Source of the DNA: an uncultured Porphyromonadaceae bacterium
GTDB lineage: Bacteria > Bacteroidota > Bacteroidia > Bacteroidales > Muribaculaceae
Direction of reading: 5' to 3'
Assembly: GCA_905193395.1 (NCBI GenBank)
Contig: CAJJOO010000007.1
Location: forward strand, 1-12,913
DNA: 12,913 bases
The notes beneath the pieces were generated by a model that worked only from the letters and a program-made list of their open reading frames with translations, was not told where the DNA came from and did not search any database. Positions 1-7,626 of this stretch are shown piece after piece; positions within the stretch are counted from its first letter, which is position 1, and each line of letters starts with the position of its first letter. A program made the translations under genes and the position numbers.

Positions 1-953
1 CTTACTTTTGAAACGTTACGGCCTTCCTTGCGGATGTAGATTCCGGGTGCGGACGGCCTGGGAATAGACAAGCCCTGAAGATTGAACCATTCCACGGGAG
101 TCTCGGAGGCGGGCGTCTCGATTGAGACGGTGCTCTTCATATCGTCCCACAGTCTCATGCCGCCATGTCTTTCGTAGATGATTTCTCCATCCTTATCGGT
201 CACGTAACGTAATTGTGGTTCGCGTATAATATTGATACCCATCAAGTTGCCGGGTACGGGTACGGGCAATAATTGGCATACGCTACCTTCTCCCATATAC
301 GCTCCGATGCCTTCTATTACAACATAATCATCATTCGGGAATCGGCCTTTGTCGTGATGTTCGGTTCTTTCCTCGTATATATATCCATGTGATTCAATAG
401 TTCTGCGCCCTATTATATAACAAGTTATCGGTTCAGTTTGAGTGCCGATTGTTGCAGTCTCGCCCTGAGTGCTGAAATCATATATGGCCACTTCGCAGGG
501 GAATTGGTCTTGGTTTTCAAAATATTGTTGCCAACATGATGAATCGTTAATCCATTCTTCAACCGCTTCAAATCCGCAATGATATTCATCTCTCGGGACG
601 GCCCATACATAGACTCGGCCATTTTCTTCTCTTATATAGCAAACGGGATAGACAGTGTCATCATATACTGGATTATTCCAATCGGGGTCGAAGATAGCGC
701 TATGGGTAATCTGTAACATGTACCAGTTTGCGCCGTTGGTATCGAAAGTTTCGTCACTGATTTGCATCCCAAATTCGTAATTATTTGCGGGCAGCGGGCC
801 GTTAAATAATCGTTGAGCATGATACCACCATGTCCTTCCCGGAATAACCATTACAGGTGAGGCGGATTGTTTGGAGGAAACGGTGTTGTCTGTTGAGCGG
901 GCGGGCAAGATTGTTGCCAGGACCGCAAGAATTGCAATAATAACCCTTATCAT
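1..953 (-). CDS. Secreted protein with T9SS-like C-terminal tail, 3' end cut by window edge
   Basis: An uninterrupted frame of 317 codons runs from an ATG at 951-953 to the left edge without a stop, so the gene is partial at its C-terminus. Residues 1-20 look like a signal peptide: MIR, then a hydrophobic run (VIIAILAVLATIL) ending PARS. The mature part is rich in Trp, Tyr and acidic residues and has six cysteines, and I recognise no enzyme domain in it. The visible end contains VEWFNLQGLSIPRPSAPGIY followed by IRKEGRNVSKV. This matches the Bacteroidetes C-terminal pattern 'W-Y/F-N-L-Q-G ... P-G-I-Y-I ... K-V', which resembles T9SS sorting tails, so only a few residues are probably missing. 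Codon use is AT-richer than in neighbours (27 of 60 bases G/C at 301-360 against 35 of 60 at 1441-1500), suggesting a lineage-specific or acquired gene. The start is supported by a promoter about 30 bases upstream. The open frame and signal peptide are seen directly; secretion by T9SS is inference. Confidence 0.8.
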   Translation of the reverse strand, partial: MIRVIIAILAVLATILPARSTDNTVSSKQSASPVMVIPGRTWWYHAQRLFNGPLPANNYEFGMQISDETFDTNGANWYMLQITHSAIFDPDWNNPVYDDTVYPVCYIREENGRVYVWAVPRDEYHCGFEAVEEWINDSSCWQQYFENQDQFPCEVAIYDFSTQGETATIGTQTEPITCYIIGRRTIESHGYIYEERTEHHDKGRFPNDDYVVIEGIGAYMGEGSVCQLLPVPVPGNLMGINIIREPQLRYVTDKDGEIIYERHGGMRLWDDMKSTVSIETPASETPVEWFNLQGLSIPRPSAPGIYIRKEGRNVSKV

Positions 954-985
954 GGTATTATAAGGTTAGAGAATGAATAATTGCG

Positions 986-993
986 CAAATATA
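986..993 (-). promoter_or_regulatory. Bacteroidetes -7 promoter box for the left-edge secreted gene
   Basis: Read on the minus strand this is TATATTTG, an exact match to the Bacteroidetes sigma-ABfr -7 consensus TAnnTTTG. Transcription would begin near 979, giving a leader of about 25 bases before the ATG at 953. No clear TTTG is visible at the -33 position; that space is occupied by a palindrome. Confidence 0.6.
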
Positions 994-1001
994 ATACGTT
1001 T

Positions 1002-1018
1002 TGCAACAGGATGTTGCA
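1002..1018. promoter_or_regulatory. Perfect palindrome, candidate operator
   Basis: TGCAACA GGA TGTTGCA is a 7+3+7 perfect inverted repeat lying 9-25 bases upstream of the -7 box at 986-993, so it spans the expected -33 region of that promoter. This placement suits a dimeric transcription factor. On the plus strand it is followed by seven T (1019-1025), so it could instead fold as an intrinsic terminator in that direction, but no plus-strand gene precedes it. The operator role is inference. Confidence 0.4.
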
Positions 1019-1098
1019 TTTTTTTAGTTAAAAATAATTAAATCGAGCATTGGGTGGCAATATCCTTGATTTCAAGAGGATTGTCGTGGTGAATGTAT

Positions 1099-1132
1099 AA
1101 AGGCCGCGCTCCGGGATGGGGGCGCGGCCTTT
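1099..1132 (-). terminator. Rho-independent terminator after the dipeptidyl peptidase III gene
   Basis: AAAGGCCGCGC (1099-1109) and GCGCGGCCTTT (1122-1132) form an 11-base-pair stem with a 12-base loop. It lies 22 bases beyond the stop of the minus-strand peptidase gene, and in that direction the stem ends in TTTATA. It probably closes the dxr-rseP-methyltransferase-peptidase transcript. On the plus strand it also ends in TTTTG. Confidence 0.75.
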
Positions 1133-1154
1133 TGTATCGTGGGTGGGATGCGGG

Positions 1155-3164
1155 TCAGCGTTTCAGGCCCGAGTAGTCGTGGCTGTAACGCAGCATCTGG
1201 GGCATATAGTCCTCGGTGTAGGTGACGGTTACGTCGGTGATGTTGCCGTTGGCGTCGAATACGGGGGTGTAGACGGGGTTGACAAAGCCGCGGTAGGGGG
1301 CGATGTCGAGGGTTGCGTAGCGGCGCAGGACCTCGTCGTGGAGCCGGCGGTCGACCTTGACGGCATATCTTTCTACAAGAGCGGCGCCGGCTTCATAGTC
1401 GCCTTCGCTGCGGATGCGCTGCACCTCGGCCAGGAGTTCGCCGAAGAGGCGGCGCAGGGCCTCGTAGTCGTTGATTTTGATGTAGGTCTTGCCCTTGCGT
1501 TTCACCATTTCAATCACCTTGTCCTTGCGGCCGTGTTCGTAGACCCAGGCGGCAATCAACTGGCGGTTGCGCATGTGCGCCTCCTCGATGTCCTTGCCGG
1601 GTTCGATACGCATCAACTGGGTCATCAGGCCGTTGAGGATGTATTTGTAGTATTCGGCTTTGTAGGCCTCGGGGTTGTCGAGGAGTCCGAGTTCCACCAG
1701 TTTGGGGTCGGCCAGATAGTAGAGTGCGAAGAGGTCGGCGCGTGTCTCCTCGAGTGTTGAGCCGTGGGCGCGGAGGGCGTCGGGGTCGACACCGGGCAGC
1801 AGGCGGCCCGAGCCGTGGCCCAGACATTCGTGCAGATCGGTGTGGAGGTTGTCGGTGATGAACAGGTAGCGGTCCATGAGTTGGCGCGTGGGTTCGTCGA
1901 TGACGAATTCCTCGTTGAAGCCGTTGCCGTGCGAGGCCCGGTCGTAGGCCATGGTGATGTTTTCGAGGGTTACGGATTTGGAGCCGTGGGCGGCGCGAAT
2001 CCAGTTGGCGTTGGGCAGGTTGATGCCGATGGGTGTCGAGGGATAACTGTCACCGGCCAGGATTGCGGCGGTGATTACCTTGGCGCTGACGCCCTTGACC
2101 TGTTCCTTGCGGAAGCGCGGGTCGATGGGCGAATGGTCCTCGAACCACTGTGCGTTGGCCGACAGCACCTCGGTGCGGTGGCTTGCGGGAATGTTCTTGA
2201 AGTTGACGATCGATTCCCAGGAGCCGGTCATGCCCAGAGGGTCGCCGTAACTCTCGATGAAGCCGTTGATGAAGTCGACCTGCGAGGCGGTGTCCTCGGC
2301 CCAGCGGATCGAGTAGTCGTCGAACACGCGGAGGTCGCCGGTGGTGTAGAAGTCGATGAGGCGTGCGATGACCATGCGCTGGGCGTCGTTTTCGGCGTAG
2401 GCCATGGCCATGGTGAGGTTCTGCACGATATGGGCGATTGCGTCGCCGTATAGGCCGCCGATTTTATAGACCTGCTCGGTGACGTTGCCGTCGGCGTCCT
2501 TCACCACACGGGTGTTGAGGCCGTAGGAGACGGGAGTGGTGTCGGCGGGATTCTTCATGGCATTGTAGTATGCCTCGACTTCGGCCTGGGTGACGCCTTC
2601 GTAGAGGTTGTTGGCCGATGTGAGGATGAGGTCCTGGCCCTCGGCCTGGTTAACGCGCTTGGGAGCGACGGCGGGGTCGAAGATTGCGGCCATCACCTGG
2701 GCCTTGACGGGTGTCCACGAGCCGGCGGGCAGCGCCGAGGCCTGCTGCTCGAGCCACTCGCGGCTGAAACCGGGCGTGAATTTGTCCATCGAATAATGGT
2801 GGTGGATGCCGTTGGCGAATTCAACCTGGCGCAGGTAGGTGTCGAAGGCCTTGAACTGCGGGTCGTTGCGGTCGCCCTTGTAGTTGGTGTAGACGGCCTC
2901 GAGGAGGTCGCGCAGGGGCAGGTTGTACTTGTAGTTCTGGTCCCAGAGGATGTCGCGGCCCCAGAGGGCTGCTTCGGTCAGATAGTAGACCAGGCGTTTC
3001 TGGTCGAGGGACAGTTTGTCGAAATCGGGCACGGGATAGCGCAGAATCTCGATGTCGGCGAAACGGTCCACGACATAGTTGAACGGAGTTTCGGTCTGTG
3101 CCATTGCAGTTGAGACAGACAGCGCCAGCCCGAAGGCCGCGGCTGTGATTTTGATTCGGTTCAT
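1155..3164 (-). CDS. Dipeptidyl peptidase III (M49 family), exported
   Basis: This is a zinc-dependent exopeptidase that removes dipeptides from peptide N-termini. The M49 zinc motif HECLGH is at residues 445-450 and the second motif EETRAD is at 472-477, whose second Glu (E473) should be the third zinc ligand. At 669 residues the length is close to that of the characterised Bacteroides thetaiotaomicron enzyme, which shares the unusual cysteine in HECLGH. An ATG nine codons upstream (3189-3191) exists but overlaps the previous gene. Starting at 3162-3164 gives a clean signal peptide (MNRIKITAAAFGLALSVSTA, then MAQ), so the shorter start is preferred and the protein is probably periplasmic. 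It is last in a tight minus-strand block, 16 bases after the methyltransferase stop, and is followed by a terminator. Such proteins are sometimes misnamed dihydrofolate reductase. The family assignment is secure; the natural substrates are unknown. Confidence 0.93.
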   Translation of the reverse strand: MNRIKITAAAFGLALSVSTAMAQTETPFNYVVDRFADIEILRYPVPDFDKLSLDQKRLVYYLTEAALWGRDILWDQNYKYNLPLRDLLEAVYTNYKGDRNDPQFKAFDTYLRQVEFANGIHHHYSMDKFTPGFSREWLEQQASALPAGSWTPVKAQVMAAIFDPAVAPKRVNQAEGQDLILTSANNLYEGVTQAEVEAYYNAMKNPADTTPVSYGLNTRVVKDADGNVTEQVYKIGGLYGDAIAHIVQNLTMAMAYAENDAQRMVIARLIDFYTTGDLRVFDDYSIRWAEDTASQVDFINGFIESYGDPLGMTGSWESIVNFKNIPASHRTEVLSANAQWFEDHSPIDPRFRKEQVKGVSAKVITAAILAGDSYPSTPIGINLPNANWIRAAHGSKSVTLENITMAYDRASHGNGFNEEFVIDEPTRQLMDRYLFITDNLHTDLHECLGHGSGRLLPGVDPDALRAHGSTLEETRADLFALYYLADPKLVELGLLDNPEAYKAEYYKYILNGLMTQLMRIEPGKDIEEAHMRNRQLIAAWVYEHGRKDKVIEMVKRKGKTYIKINDYEALRRLFGELLAEVQRIRSEGDYEAGAALVERYAVKVDRRLHDEVLRRYATLDIAPYRGFVNPVYTPVFDANGNITDVTVTYTEDYMPQMLRYSHDYSGLKR

Positions 3165-3180
3165 ATTTTGTCGGTAAAGA

Positions 3181-4368
3181 TTATTCCACATATAATATAA
3201 GGCCCTTGAGGTATTCGCCTTCGGGATGGTAGATGCTGACGGGATGGTCGGCGGGCTGGGTCAACTGATGCAGGATGCGGACGCGGCGGCCTGTCGATGC
3301 GGCGGCCGAGAAGACGGCCAGGCGGAACTGCTCGCGGCTGACGGCCTGCGAGCAGGAGAAGGTGAACACCAGGCCTCCGGGGGCCACCTTGGAGATTCCG
3401 GCGGCATTGAGGCGGCGGTAGCCTTTGAGGGCGTTGGGAATGGCGCCGCGGTGCTTGGCGAAGGCCGGCGGGTCGAGCACAATGAGGTCGAAGGCGCCTT
3501 TTCCGACGGTGTCGAGATAGCGGAAGGCGTCCTCGGCCACGGCGCTGTGGCGGCTGTCGTCGCCGAAGTTCATGGCCACGTTTGCCTCGGTCAGGGCGAT
3601 GGCTTTGGCCGAGGAGTCGACCGAAACCACCCGTTCTGCGCCGCCGCGCATGGCGTAGACGGAGAATCCGCCGGTGTAGCAGAACATGTTCAGGACTTTG
3701 CGGCCGCGGCTGTAACGTTCGAGCAGGGCGCGGTTGTCGCGCTGGTCCAGGAAGAAGCCGGTTTTCTGGCCGCGTAACCAGTCGATGTTGAATTTCAGGC
3801 CGTTTTCCATCGCCACGGTGCCGGCGGCAGAGCCGATGAGGTAGTCGTTGACGGGGTCGAGGCCGGCCTTGAAGGGCAGTGTTGTGTCGGATTTATAGTA
3901 GACGCCGGAAATGTCGAGTCCGGGTAGGTCGGTGAGACAGCGGGCAATGGTCATGCGGGCGTGGTGCATGCCGGGCGAGTGGGCCTGGACCACGGCGGTG
4001 CGGCCGTAGATGTCCACCACAAGACCGGGCAGGAAATCGCCCTCGCCGTGCACAAGGCGGTAGGCGTCGGTTCGTTCGTTGACGATTCCGAGGTCGCGGC
4101 GCATGCGCCAGGCCTTTTCCAGGGCGCGGGTGTAGAAGGCGGCGTCGATTTCGGCCTCGCCGAATTCGAGGATGCGCACCGCGATGGAGCCTATCTGATA
4201 GTGTCCGGTGCCGAGGATACGGCCGTCGCTGGCGGCCACGCGCACCACGTCGCCCTCGGCCACGCCGTCGGGTATCGAGGCGATGGCGCCCGAGAACACC
4301 CAGGGATGGAAGCGGCCCAGCGATTCCTCCTTTCCGCGGCGGAGCCTGATGATTGGATATTCTGTCAT
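3181..4368 (-). CDS. rlmI: Class I SAM-dependent rRNA methyltransferase, RlmI-like
   Basis: This is probably a cytosolic 23S rRNA cytosine-5 methyltransferase. Its 395 residues are close to the 396 of E. coli RlmI, which makes m5C1962. An N-terminal PUA-type RNA-binding domain covers about residues 5-75 (RLRRGKEESLGRFHPWVFSG at 8-27). The family signature GQKTGFFLDQRDNR is at 200-213. The SAM-binding motif is NMFCYTGGFSVYA at 227-239, with an acidic strand end VSVD at 248-251. DPPAFAK at 299-305 and FSCS at 337-340, carrying the presumed catalytic cysteine, complete the active site. The ATG lies 7 bases after the rseP stop, and the stop lies 16 bases before the peptidase start, so it is almost certainly cotranscribed with both. 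The symbol is by similarity; the exact target base in Bacteroidetes is inferred. Confidence 0.88.
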   Translation of the reverse strand: MTEYPIIRLRRGKEESLGRFHPWVFSGAIASIPDGVAEGDVVRVAASDGRILGTGHYQIGSIAVRILEFGEAEIDAAFYTRALEKAWRMRRDLGIVNERTDAYRLVHGEGDFLPGLVVDIYGRTAVVQAHSPGMHHARMTIARCLTDLPGLDISGVYYKSDTTLPFKAGLDPVNDYLIGSAAGTVAMENGLKFNIDWLRGQKTGFFLDQRDNRALLERYSRGRKVLNMFCYTGGFSVYAMRGGAERVVSVDSSAKAIALTEANVAMNFGDDSRHSAVAEDAFRYLDTVGKGAFDLIVLDPPAFAKHRGAIPNALKGYRRLNAAGISKVAPGGLVFTFSCSQAVSREQFRLAVFSAAASTGRRVRILHQLTQPADHPVSIYHPEGEYLKGLILYVE

Positions 4369-4375
4369 TGTGCGG

Positions 4376-5806
4376 TTATTTGATAATCAGACGGTAGACG
4401 TCGTTGAGGTTGGCGTAGACGAGCAGCAGGAACAGGAAGCCCATGCCGATCATGTTGGCGATTTCGATGAAGCGTTCACCGGGTTTGCGGCGGGTTATTA
4501 TCTCGATGAGCAGGAACAGGGTGTAACCGCCGTCGAGCGCCGGGATGGGAATGATGTTCATGAAGGCGAGAATCACGCTCAGGAAGGCTGTGATTTCCCA
4601 GAACGACAGCCAGTTCCATGATGTGGAGAACAGACTGCCCAGGGTGCCGAATCCTCCCATGCTTTTTGCGCCTTCCTTGGTGAAGACGAGTTTCATCGAC
4701 GAGACATAGGTGGTGAGTTGCTTCACGCCGGTGTGCCAGCCGCGCGGGATGGCCTGGAAGAGGGTGTAGTCGACCTCGGTTACGTCGTAGATTTTTCCGG
4801 CGGGGCGCAGCATGATGCCGATTTTGCCGGCGTCGTTGATTTCGACGTCGGCGCGGCGGGCGGACCCTTCGGCGTCAAGGATTTCCATTGCCGCCGTTGT
4901 GCCGGAATGCGATTTCAGCGCCGGGAAGAACTCGGAGAGCGAGGGCGTCGGCTCGCCGGCCACGCTGAGGATGCGGTCGCCGGAGCGGAGTCCGGCCTTT
5001 GCGGCTCCGTCGCCCCCCTGCACGTCCTCGACAACGACGGGAATACGCATGGTCATGTAGGGTTCGTTGGCGGCGATGAGGGCGTTGAACAGTTTCTGGT
5101 CTACGGTAATCTCGACGGTGTCGGTGTGGTCGCGCAGCAGGCGCAGGGAGGCGCCGGGCTGGATGAATTTCCAGCCGTTGTCCACCTCGCGGGCGTCGAT
5201 GGGGCGTCCGTTCAGGGCCAGCAGGATGTCGCCGTCGCGGAATCCTGCCTGATGCATGGCCTCGGAAAAGTCCATGCCCTCGGTTATGTTCTCGTAGGGC
5301 ACCACGCGGTCACCCCAGTGGAAGGCGATGCCGATGTATATCACGATGGCCAGCAGGAAGTTGAACAGCACGCCGGCCACCATTACCAGGAGGCGTTTCC
5401 AGGCGGCTTTGGTGCGGAATTCCCAGGGCTGGGGCTGCTCGGCCAGGTCCTTGCTGCTTTTGGTCTCGTCGACCATGCCGGCGATGTCGCAGTAGCCGCC
5501 CAGGGGCAGCCAGCCCAGACCATAGATGGTGTCGCGCCAGGTGGGTTTGCCGTCGGCGCGCGGCGTGCGGGGCTTTGAGACCTGAATGGTCTTCCAGCTG
5601 TGGTTGTCGTCGCGGCTCATAATCCGCAGGGTGCCCTTCATGGGGTCCCATTTGAGCAGGGAGAATCCGGGGTTGAAAAAGAGGTAGAAGCGGTTGACCT
5701 TGATGCCGAAAATCCTGGCGAAGATATAGTGTCCGAATTCATGGACTGTCACCAGAATTATAAGTGCGACAACCAGTTGGGCCGCTTTTATGAGAAATGA
5801 TTCCAT
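4376..5806 (-). CDS. rseP: RseP-like site-2 zinc metalloprotease with two PDZ domains
   Basis: This is an inner-membrane intramembrane protease (M50B) that typically cuts the transmembrane segment of anti-sigma factors or leftover signal peptides. The first helix (about residues 8-30) carries the zinc motif HEFGH at 22-26. The third zinc ligand is in NIIPIPALDGG at 417-427 (D425). Further hydrophobic segments lie at about 139-162, 403-421 and 452-466. Two PDZ regions fit about 165-250 and 255-335, the second with the typical AAKAGLRSGDRILSV. The 476 residues exceed E. coli RseP (450), partly because of an insertion between the first helix and PLGGY (residues about 60-104). The gene sits 22 bases after dxr and 7 bases before the methyltransferase; dxr next to rseP is a common bacterial order. 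The protease fold is certain; the local substrate is unknown. Confidence 0.93.
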   Translation of the reverse strand: MESFLIKAAQLVVALIILVTVHEFGHYIFARIFGIKVNRFYLFFNPGFSLLKWDPMKGTLRIMSRDDNHSWKTIQVSKPRTPRADGKPTWRDTIYGLGWLPLGGYCDIAGMVDETKSSKDLAEQPQPWEFRTKAAWKRLLVMVAGVLFNFLLAIVIYIGIAFHWGDRVVPYENITEGMDFSEAMHQAGFRDGDILLALNGRPIDAREVDNGWKFIQPGASLRLLRDHTDTVEITVDQKLFNALIAANEPYMTMRIPVVVEDVQGGDGAAKAGLRSGDRILSVAGEPTPSLSEFFPALKSHSGTTAAMEILDAEGSARRADVEINDAGKIGIMLRPAGKIYDVTEVDYTLFQAIPRGWHTGVKQLTTYVSSMKLVFTKEGAKSMGGFGTLGSLFSTSWNWLSFWEITAFLSVILAFMNIIPIPALDGGYTLFLLIEIITRRKPGERFIEIANMIGMGFLFLLLVYANLNDVYRLIIK

Positions 5807-5828
5807 TTATGTGAGTGTGGTTATTGTT

Positions 5829-6989
5829 TCATTGCTTCAGGGAGGCGACGACGTCCGCTGCCACGGCGCGGGCCTCGGTGTTTGTCAGCACCATGTCGTC
5901 GAGCGTGGGGGCTTCGATGCGGGCCACGCGGTCCAGGGTGCGGCGGATTACGGTGTGTATGTCGTTGAAGCCGATTTCATCGCGCAGGAAGGCGGCTACG
6001 GCGATTTCGTTTGCAGCGTTGACTATGCAGGCGAAGTTGCCGCCCTGTTCCAGGGCCTCTGAGGCCAACAGCAGGCAGGGGAAACGGTCGGTGTCGGGCT
6101 GCTCGAAGGTGAGTCCGCGGCCGATGAGGTCGCAGAACTCGCTTACCGGCGCCGGGCGCGAGGCCTCGCCCAGGGCATATGCGATAGGCAGTCCCATGTC
6201 CGGCACACCCATCTGGGCCTTGATGGCGCCGTCGCGGAATTCCACCATCGAGTGTATGATGGACTGCGGATGCACCACGGCCGTAATCTGCGAGGGCTGC
6301 ATGTCGAAAAGCCAGCGGGCCTCGATGATTTCGAAAGCCTTGTTGACCATCGTGGCCGAGTCGATGGTGATTTTCGCGCCCATGGACCAGTTTGGGTGGC
6401 GCAGGGCGTCGGCGGCCTTGGCACGGGATATGCGGTCGGCGTCCCAGGTTCTGAAGGGGCCGCCCGAGGCCGTGATGATGAGGCGGCGCACCGTTTCGGG
6501 GTCTTCGCCGCGCAGACACTGGTAGATGGCCGAGTGTTCCGAGTCGACGGGATATAGGCGCGAGGGCGACCGGCGCAGGAGCGCCGTGACGAGGCTTCCG
6601 GCCACGACGAGGGTTTCCTTGTTGGCCAGGGCGATGTCTTTTCCTGCGCGGATTGCGGCCACGGTGGGCAGCAGGCCGCTGTAACCGACGGTGGCTGTCA
6701 GCACCATGTCGACGTCGTCGCGCGTCACTGCCTCGCAGAGGGCGTCGGGTCCGCAGGCCGTCTCGATGCCCAGAGGCGCGAGGGCGTCGCGCAGGCGCCC
6801 GTAGAGGTCCTCGCGCGCTATGACAGCCAGCGCCGGACGCAACGCCCGTGCCTGTGCAATCAGGTCGTCGACGCGGCTGCCGGCGGCCAGCACCGTGGCC
6901 CGGTAGCGTTCGGGATGACGGGCGATGATGGCTAATGTCTGTGTGCCGATTGAGCCGGTGGAACCCAGTACGGCAATTCTTTTCGTCAT
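5829..6989 (-). CDS. dxr: 1-deoxy-D-xylulose 5-phosphate reductoisomerase
   Basis: This cytosolic enzyme converts DXP to 2-C-methyl-D-erythritol 4-phosphate using NADPH and a divalent metal, the second step of the MEP pathway to isoprenoids (ispC). The NADPH-binding loop GSTGSIG is at residues 9-15. Metal ligands are D149 and E151 in YPVDSEHSAIYQ, and E220 in NKAFEIIEARW (216-226). The phosphate-binding and flexible-loop region includes ASGGPFR (174-180) and HPQSIIHSM (240-248). The length of 386 residues is normal. It heads the close-packed block with rseP, the methyltransferase and the peptidase. The 63-base gap upstream to the lipoprotein gene has a GC-rich hairpin but no recognisable promoter, so dxr may be read from the lipoprotein promoter or from an unrecognised one. 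Confidence 0.96.
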   Translation of the reverse strand: MTKRIAVLGSTGSIGTQTLAIIARHPERYRATVLAAGSRVDDLIAQARALRPALAVIAREDLYGRLRDALAPLGIETACGPDALCEAVTRDDVDMVLTATVGYSGLLPTVAAIRAGKDIALANKETLVVAGSLVTALLRRSPSRLYPVDSEHSAIYQCLRGEDPETVRRLIITASGGPFRTWDADRISRAKAADALRHPNWSMGAKITIDSATMVNKAFEIIEARWLFDMQPSQITAVVHPQSIIHSMVEFRDGAIKAQMGVPDMGLPIAYALGEASRPAPVSEFCDLIGRGLTFEQPDTDRFPCLLLASEALEQGGNFACIVNAANEIAVAAFLRDEIGFNDIHTVIRRTLDRVARIEAPTLDDMVLTNTEARAVAADVVASLKQ

Positions 6990-7015
6990 TGTGTGATAAT
7001 CGGTTGGTCGGGAAT

Positions 7016-7039
7016 CGCGGCCCGAGTCAGCAGGCCGCG
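7016..7039. other. GC-rich stem-loop between lipoprotein gene and dxr
   Basis: CGCGGCC (7016-7022) and GGCCGCG (7033-7039) form a perfect 7-base-pair stem with a 10-base loop in the 63-base gap. On the minus strand it is followed by ATTCCC, with no T run, so it is not a classic terminator. It may attenuate or stabilise the message between the two genes. Confidence 0.35.
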
Positions 7040-7052
7040 CAGAGGGTGGGGA

Positions 7053-7454
7053 TTACTGCGGATTGGCGGCCGTAGTCTCGAACAGAGTCTCGACCGGCTT
7101 GCCGGCGCTGTCGGTGGTGCAGACCATCACGTTGGCCTCGGCCTCCTGAATGGCGGCGTCGAGGTTCGGGGCATAGCGGCTCACGACCATCAGGACGATG
7201 TTGGCCGAAGCGCCGTTGCCGGTGTTTGCGGAGTAGGGCACGTTGATTTTCACCGTGTTGGTGATTTCATCGTAGTTCAGCGACGAAACGGTGAAGATGT
7301 CGTTGGCAAATGGCGTCTTGCCATCTTCAATCTGCGTGTTGATTTCGTTGACGGTCTCGTCGAGTTTCTGGAAGGGTTCCTTTTTGCAACCTCCCAGGGC
7401 CGCAACTGCTGCAAGTGCGATGGCGGCTATGCCGAGAAAACGTGTTGGTTTCAT
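7053..7454 (-). CDS. Small lipoprotein of unknown function
   Basis: This 133-residue protein starts MKPTRFLGIAAIALAAVAAL and then has GGC, a type II signal peptide whose lipobox LGGC puts the lipidated cysteine at residue 23. The charged residues that follow (KKE) suit a Bacteroidetes envelope lipoprotein, perhaps in the outer membrane. The mature part of about 110 residues is acidic and alternates short polar and hydrophobic stretches (for example NTVKINVPYS), suggesting a small beta-rich domain. I do not recognise a family. It lies 172 bases downstream of the LytM-fold gene and 63 bases upstream of dxr. It has its own -7 box at 7574-7581, which would give a leader of about 110 bases. Confidence 0.78.
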   Translation of the reverse strand: MKPTRFLGIAAIALAAVAALGGCKKEPFQKLDETVNEINTQIEDGKTPFANDIFTVSSLNYDEITNTVKINVPYSANTGNGASANIVLMVVSRYAPNLDAAIQEAEANVMVCTTDSAGKPVETLFETTAANPQ

Positions 7455-7573
7455 CTTGTCAGTAAGGTTTTTGTAGAGTCAATGTGTTGATTTACAGGCG
7501 TGCGTGCGCGTCCGGGGATGGCTCCGCGCCTTTAAATTACAACAACGCGGCGTTGCCGTATGTTCAACGCACA

Positions 7574-7581
7574 CAAAGTTA
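7574..7581 (-). promoter_or_regulatory. -7 promoter box for the lipoprotein gene
   Basis: On the minus strand this reads TAACTTTG, an exact TAnnTTTG match preceded by an A-rich stretch. Transcription would start near 7567, leaving about 112 untranslated bases before the lipoprotein ATG. No good TTTG is seen 19-21 bases upstream. Confidence 0.55.
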
Positions 7582-7626
7582 GCGATTTTTTGCCGTTTTC
7601 CCGGCATTTTTGCAAAGTTTAAGGGC

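Noticed and set aside
425..820. Two short minus-strand ORFs (65 and 62 codons)
   Set aside because: They lie inside, and out of frame with, the 317-codon left-edge gene, which has a signal peptide and promoter; they are shadows.
1061..1083. Imperfect hairpin ATCCTTGA/TCAAGAGGAT suggesting a small RNA
   Set aside because: The stem is short with a bulge, and no promoter or terminator is positioned for it.
3162..3191. Earlier ATG for the peptidase (MWNNLYRQ...)
   Set aside because: It overlaps the methyltransferase stop and places nine polar residues before an otherwise perfect signal peptide; the ATG at 3164 is better.
1116..7490. Many plus-strand ORFs of 60-286 codons opposite the minus-strand genes
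   Set aside because: They are antisense shadows in GC-rich coding sequence, rich in Gly, Val and Ala, with no domains, against well-recognised genes on the other strand.
7591..7611. TGCCG-TTTTCC-CGGCA hairpin followed by five T on the plus strand
   Set aside because: It is oriented as a terminator for the plus strand, where no gene is present; the stem is only 5 base pairs, so it was left unannotated.
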